7,066 nucleotides of DNA from an uncultured Planctomycetales bacterium (lineage in GTDB: Bacteria > Planctomycetota > Planctomycetia > Pirellulales > S012-138): the NCBI GenBank assembly GCA_937982665.1, contig CALJLD010000235.1:1-7066 (forward strand). The letters are read 5' to 3'. Under the pieces are notes generated by a model. The model had not been told where the DNA came from. It searched no databases and saw nothing but the letters and a program-made list of their open reading frames with translations. Of this stretch, positions 4,256 to 7,066 are shown piece after piece; position 1 is the stretch's first letter; every line of letters starts with the position of its first letter. Position numbers and translations under genes: made by a program.

Positions 4256-6067
4256 CTAGTTGCCGGCTGGAACTGCGGTGCTGTTGTGTCGCAACAGTAG
4301 TTCGCCCGGCATTGCGCGGGTGAGTTGGCTGTCTTCAACGACGAACTCACCGCCGATGAGCACATGCTCGATGCCTTGGCTGAGCTGATGCGGCTGAAAG
4401 GCGGTTGCCACGTCGCGAATGTTTTCCGGATCGAAGACGACAATGTCAGCGATCAGGCCTTCGCGGATTTGGCCGCGGTCTCGCATGCCCATGATCTGGG
4501 CGGGGAGCAATGTTGAACTGCGAACGGCGTCTTCCACGGAGAGCACGCCTCGTTTCATGGCATAGTGCCGGATCTTGCGGGGGAAGGTTCCGTAGTAACG
4601 CGGATGAACGCTGCCGCGGTCCGTGGGCACGGCAATGCTGCCGTCCGTGCACGTCGCACACCATGGCTGCGCGGCGAAGGCTTCCAGGTCTTCCTCCGAC
4701 ATGGAATAGCTGCGGAGACGAGCGCCGCCGCGACGCGAACGGTCGCCTTCCAACTGCAAGGCGAGGACCATCTCAAAGTGCGACTTGCCAAGTTCTTCGG
4801 CCGCTTCCGCGATGCTGTTGCCAACCAGTTCTTCGTTGGGGTGTTCCATGATGACAATGTTCTCCGCACCGCCACGGCGACGGATCGCATGCTCGACATC
4901 CATTTGCAGATCGGCTTTGGCTTTTTCGTCCGCCAGTACGGCTTCCAAAGCTGCTGCCGGTTCGCGGCGAGGGCGGCCACCGCGGCCTCTTCGACCACCG
5001 CGCTGTTGCGAATTGTTTGTGCCGGATTGAGCTGCTGCGTCCTGTTGTTGATTGTCTTGCGTCTGGCGGTCCTCGCGTTCTTCATCACTTTGGCCAAACT
5101 CGCTCACCCAGTTCGGGATCAGGACAATAGAACCGTCCGTGCCGCTGGTGTTGTACGGATACTGGTCCGCGTAGATTCGCACGCCGCGAGCGCGGGCGTT
5201 GTTGATCATTTCGATCATTCGCGCGCTGGAGCCCCAGAAGTCGAGACCTCGGGCCTTGATGTGTGTGGCGACAACCCGTCCGCCTGTCACTTCGCCGACT
5301 TCGATCAGCTCGCTAATGTTATCGAGCATGCTGGGCGGATTAGGTTCGTCACGGCTGGGGATGTACCACATCGGGTCCGCGCCGGAAGCGCGCTCGTGCA
5401 GGATGTAGACGCCGTCATGTTTGGCGACCTCGCTGACGATGGCGATAATCTCTTGCGTGTTGCTCCAGCGGCCGGGGACATATTCCAAGCCAGCGGAGAA
5501 GCCGAACGCGCCGCGGTCCATAGCCTGCGCAACGAGCGCGACCATGTGATTGATTTCGTCTTCCGTGGCGGCTCGTTGGAAGTCTTCGCCCAACGCGTCC
5601 CGGCGAACGTTGCCGTGGCCAATCATGAGCGCGACATTCGGGCCGAAGTCCTTGGCACGGAGTTCGGCCATCTGCTCCGTCAGCGAAGCGGGACCGTAGC
5701 CGTCCTGATTGACAACAACGGTCGTGATTCCCTGCGAGACAAGGTTGGGCGCCGCGCGGCGTTCAGCGTCATCGTGAACAAGGCCATCTTCGGCATGGCT
5801 GTGAATATCAATGAATCCCGGCGAAACAACTTTGCCGCTGACGTCAATCACTCGTGTGGCGTTTGCCTGGTCCAACTGGCCGATGGCGACAATCTTGCCA
5901 TCCTTGATGCCGATATCGGCGGCGAACCAAGGATTGCCGGTGCCGTCCATGATGCGACCGTTGGCCAACAGCAAGTCAAAGGGTTCACTTGCGTTGGCGA
6001 TGCTTACGAGTGAGCAAGAAGCTGCAACAACGACGAGCGCAGCAAGTGAGCCAAGAACGTTTCGCAT
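4256..6067 (-). CDS. Exported N-acyl-D-amino-acid deacylase family amidohydrolase
   Basis: This 603-residue metal-dependent amidohydrolase belongs to the D-aminoacylase branch, which hydrolyses N-acyl-D-amino acids or related amides. The exact substrate here is unknown. Residues 1-26 are a Sec signal peptide (hydrophobic core, ending ANA before SEPF), so the enzyme acts in the periplasm. The beta-sandwich start FDLLLANGRIMDGTG leads to the metal motif DIHSH (H89, H91). Further expected ligands are H224 (LHER), H269 (ATHIK) and D475 (CTDGS). The C terminus, GLIADIVVFDP..HVLIGGEFVVEDSQLTRAMPG, is typical. The position of the metal-bridging cysteine of classical D-aminoacylase (NCG) reads NQDG (120-123), so aspartate 122 may substitute. 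Residues 324-372 form a hydrophilic Q- and RG-rich insert. The ATG at 6067 lies 7 nt after GGAG. It is probably transcribed with DUF1501, 120 bp downstream. Confidence 0.88.
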   Translation of the reverse strand: MRNVLGSLAALVVVAASCSLVSIANASEPFDLLLANGRIMDGTGNPWFAADIGIKDGKIVAIGQLDQANATRVIDVSGKVVSPGFIDIHSHAEDGLVHDDAERRAAPNLVSQGITTVVVNQDGYGPASLTEQMAELRAKDFGPNVALMIGHGNVRRDALGEDFQRAATEDEINHMVALVAQAMDRGAFGFSAGLEYVPGRWSNTQEIIAIVSEVAKHDGVYILHERASGADPMWYIPSRDEPNPPSMLDNISELIEVGEVTGGRVVATHIKARGLDFWGSSARMIEMINNARARGVRIYADQYPYNTSGTDGSIVLIPNWVSEFGQSDEEREDRQTQDNQQQDAAAQSGTNNSQQRGGRRGRGGRPRREPAAALEAVLADEKAKADLQMDVEHAIRRRGGAENIVIMEHPNEELVGNSIAEAAEELGKSHFEMVLALQLEGDRSRRGGARLRSYSMSEEDLEAFAAQPWCATCTDGSIAVPTDRGSVHPRYYGTFPRKIRHYAMKRGVLSVEDAVRSSTLLPAQIMGMRDRGQIREGLIADIVVFDPENIRDVATAFQPHQLSQGIEHVLIGGEFVVEDSQLTRAMPGELLLRHNSTAVPAGN

Positions 6068-6074
6068 GGTTTTT

Positions 6075-6096
6075 CTCCAGGGTTGGCCTGAGTATA
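6075..6096 (-). promoter_or_regulatory. Candidate -10 box and ribosome binding site of the amidohydrolase gene
   Basis: In the 63-bp gap after the archease stop, the minus strand carries TATACT (6096-6091), one base from the TATAAT consensus. No good -35 hexamer lies at the usual distance. GGAG (6078-6075) follows and sits 7 nt before the ATG at 6067, so the ribosome binding site part is convincing. The -10 box suggests that the exported enzymes can be transcribed separately from the mtaB-archease genes. It is only a pattern match. Confidence 0.4.
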
Positions 6097-6130
6097 ACCA
6101 GCGAAATGCGAGCGTTGGGCGCCGCGGGGT

Positions 6131-6541
6131 CTAAATATCCACGATCAACTCGGCCTGCCAGCGTTTATCGACTTGTTGCAGGCTCAGGCCGTGATAGGTG
6201 ATGGCTTTGACTTCGTGTTCCAGCACATGGCGCAGCGGATCGTAGACTTCGCCATGGGCGAGCGCGGACAGCCCGGTTTCGTCGATGTCGACTTCAAACT
6301 TGGAGAACAGTAACCGCTGAGCATCAAAGAGATACAACAGCTCGTTGAGCCAATCAAAGAGCAGGTAGTCCGGTTCATCAGTGTCGAGTGTAATCGGCAC
6401 GCTGTGACGACACTCAACCGAAGTGAGTTCCGGTACGATCATCGAGAACAGTCCGCGCGCCGCATCGACAAACAGTCCGCTCTGCGTCTCGCTGTTGACA
6501 CGCAAACCAAGGTCGGCGGTGTGTTCGAAGGTTTCGAACAT
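6131..6541 (-). CDS. Archease
   Basis: This 136-residue cytoplasmic protein has the full length of the archease family, which activates the RNA ligase RtcB by promoting its guanylylation and enabling multiple turnover. The opening FETFEHTADLGLRV (2-15) contains the conserved aspartate D10. The middle carries DYLLFDWLNELLYLFDAQRLLFSKFEV (58-84). The end carries DPLRHVLEHEVKAITYHGL (101-119) and closes with ELIVDI, where D135 is the expected C-terminal metal-site residue. The ATG at 6541 begins exactly at the family N terminus, although no Shine-Dalgarno is visible upstream. It follows mtaB by 39 bp with no terminator, so co-transcription is likely. RtcB itself is not in this window. Confidence 0.93.
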   Translation of the reverse strand: MFETFEHTADLGLRVNSETQSGLFVDAARGLFSMIVPELTSVECRHSVPITLDTDEPDYLLFDWLNELLYLFDAQRLLFSKFEVDIDETGLSALAHGEVYDPLRHVLEHEVKAITYHGLSLQQVDKRWQAELIVDI

Positions 6542-6580
6542 GAGAATGAGTTATCACTCAACAAGGTGAAGGCAATAGCG

Positions 6581-7066
6581 CTATGCGCTGGCGGGTTGTT
6601 GCGAGGAGGTAGGCAGCGAATCGCACAAGAGCCGACCTTCCTGGTACTCTCTCGCGATGACGGGCAACAGCCGACCGCAGTCATGCAACTCTGCTTGAAA
6701 TCTTGATGGCGTGTAACGACAAGTTGTGCCTTCAAGGAATGTTGCGTTGGGGTTGTGGCTTTCGTTTGATTCGACTGGCGCTTCGGCCAAGACTTCCAAA
6801 CGCCTGCCAATCAAACAGCGGAAGTAGCGCTCGCGCAATTGCGACTCCAACTCGCGCAAGCGATTCATGCGGTCCGACTTGATGTCGCCATGGATTTGTT
6901 CGGACATTTCGGCCGCAGGAGTGCCTTTGCGGGGGCTGAACGGGAAGGCGTGGATTTTGGAGAAGCCGACCTCCTCCGCCACGCGCAGGGTGTCCGCGAA
7001 TTCGTCCTCGGTCTCGCCGGGAAAACCGACCATGATGTCTGTCGTAACCGCCGGTTGATCGAGTTC
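6581..7066 (-). CDS. mtaB: tRNA t6A37 methylthiotransferase MtaB, C-terminal part (cut by window edge)
   Basis: The last 161 codons of a radical-SAM methylthiotransferase are seen; the start and the iron-sulfur cysteine motifs lie beyond the right edge. The frame is open to position 7066, so the ATG at 7033 is internal. Visible residues 8-20 read TTDIMVGFPGETE, the conserved late radical-SAM segment. Then comes KIHAFPFSPRKGTPAA (37-52), a long arginine-rich helix (about 64-83), and from GRRLEVLAE (87-95) a TRAM-like RNA-binding domain to near the end. This combination fits MtaB, which adds the 2-methylthio group to N6-threonylcarbamoyladenosine at position 37 of tRNAs decoding ANN codons. The related MiaB or RimO are less likely given the FPFSPRKGTPAA segment. 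It is the first gene of a probable pair with archease. Confidence 0.87.
   Translation of the reverse strand, partial: ELDQPAVTTDIMVGFPGETEDEFADTLRVAEEVGFSKIHAFPFSPRKGTPAAEMSEQIHGDIKSDRMNRLRELESQLRERYFRCLIGRRLEVLAEAPVESNESHNPNATFLEGTTCRYTPSRFQAELHDCGRLLPVIAREYQEGRLLCDSLPTSSQQPASA

Noticed and set aside
4565..6013. Long plus-strand open frame of 482 codons
   Set aside because: It lies exactly antisense to the amidohydrolase, whose protein has clear family motifs and a signal peptide. The plus-strand product shows no recognisable domain and is a GC-driven shadow.

Overview
The window looks like a stretch of a planctomycete-type chromosome (Planctomycetota, or a close relative in the PVC group). 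The main basis is a DUF1501 protein with a twin-arginine leader, a family strongly expanded in that phylum. It sits beside an exported amidohydrolase, with moderately high GC and mostly weak Shine-Dalgarno sequences. This assignment is an inference from gene content, not a database match.

Every supported gene is on the minus strand, so transcription runs from right to left. Entering at the right edge are the last 161 codons of mtaB, a radical-SAM tRNA methylthiotransferase. An archease (RtcB ligase activator) follows 39 bp later. Next come a secreted N-acyl-D-amino-acid deacylase-type amidohydrolase and a Tat-exported DUF1501 protein. A possible promoter precedes the amidohydrolase, and a possible terminator or attenuator lies between it and DUF1501. 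The first two genes serve RNA metabolism. The second two act outside the cytoplasm, probably in degradation.

From about 2635 leftwards the content becomes accessory. It holds a small DUF6881-like protein, a 216-bp gap with no convincing gene, a SUKH/SMI1-KNR4 protein, and a tightly coupled cysteine-rich protein ending in a domain like the C-terminal domain of RNA polymerase alpha. SUKH proteins, and possibly DUF6881, are typical of immunity genes for polymorphic toxins, but no toxin is visible here.

Positions 1-889 hold no convincing gene and are packed with palindromic repeats. Two inverted copies of a widespread ATTCCCG-type hairpin form a pair at 59-211. A CCCTCTCCCC-type hairpin lies at 441-478. 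Four further elements share a GGGTGC or GGGTGG head followed at once by a strong hairpin. Two of these four (225-268 and 834-876) are inverted copies of each other, and their stem differences are compensatory base-pair swaps. This repeat family, reminiscent of REP elements but with a different head, and the alpha-CTD-like protein are the most interesting observations in the window.
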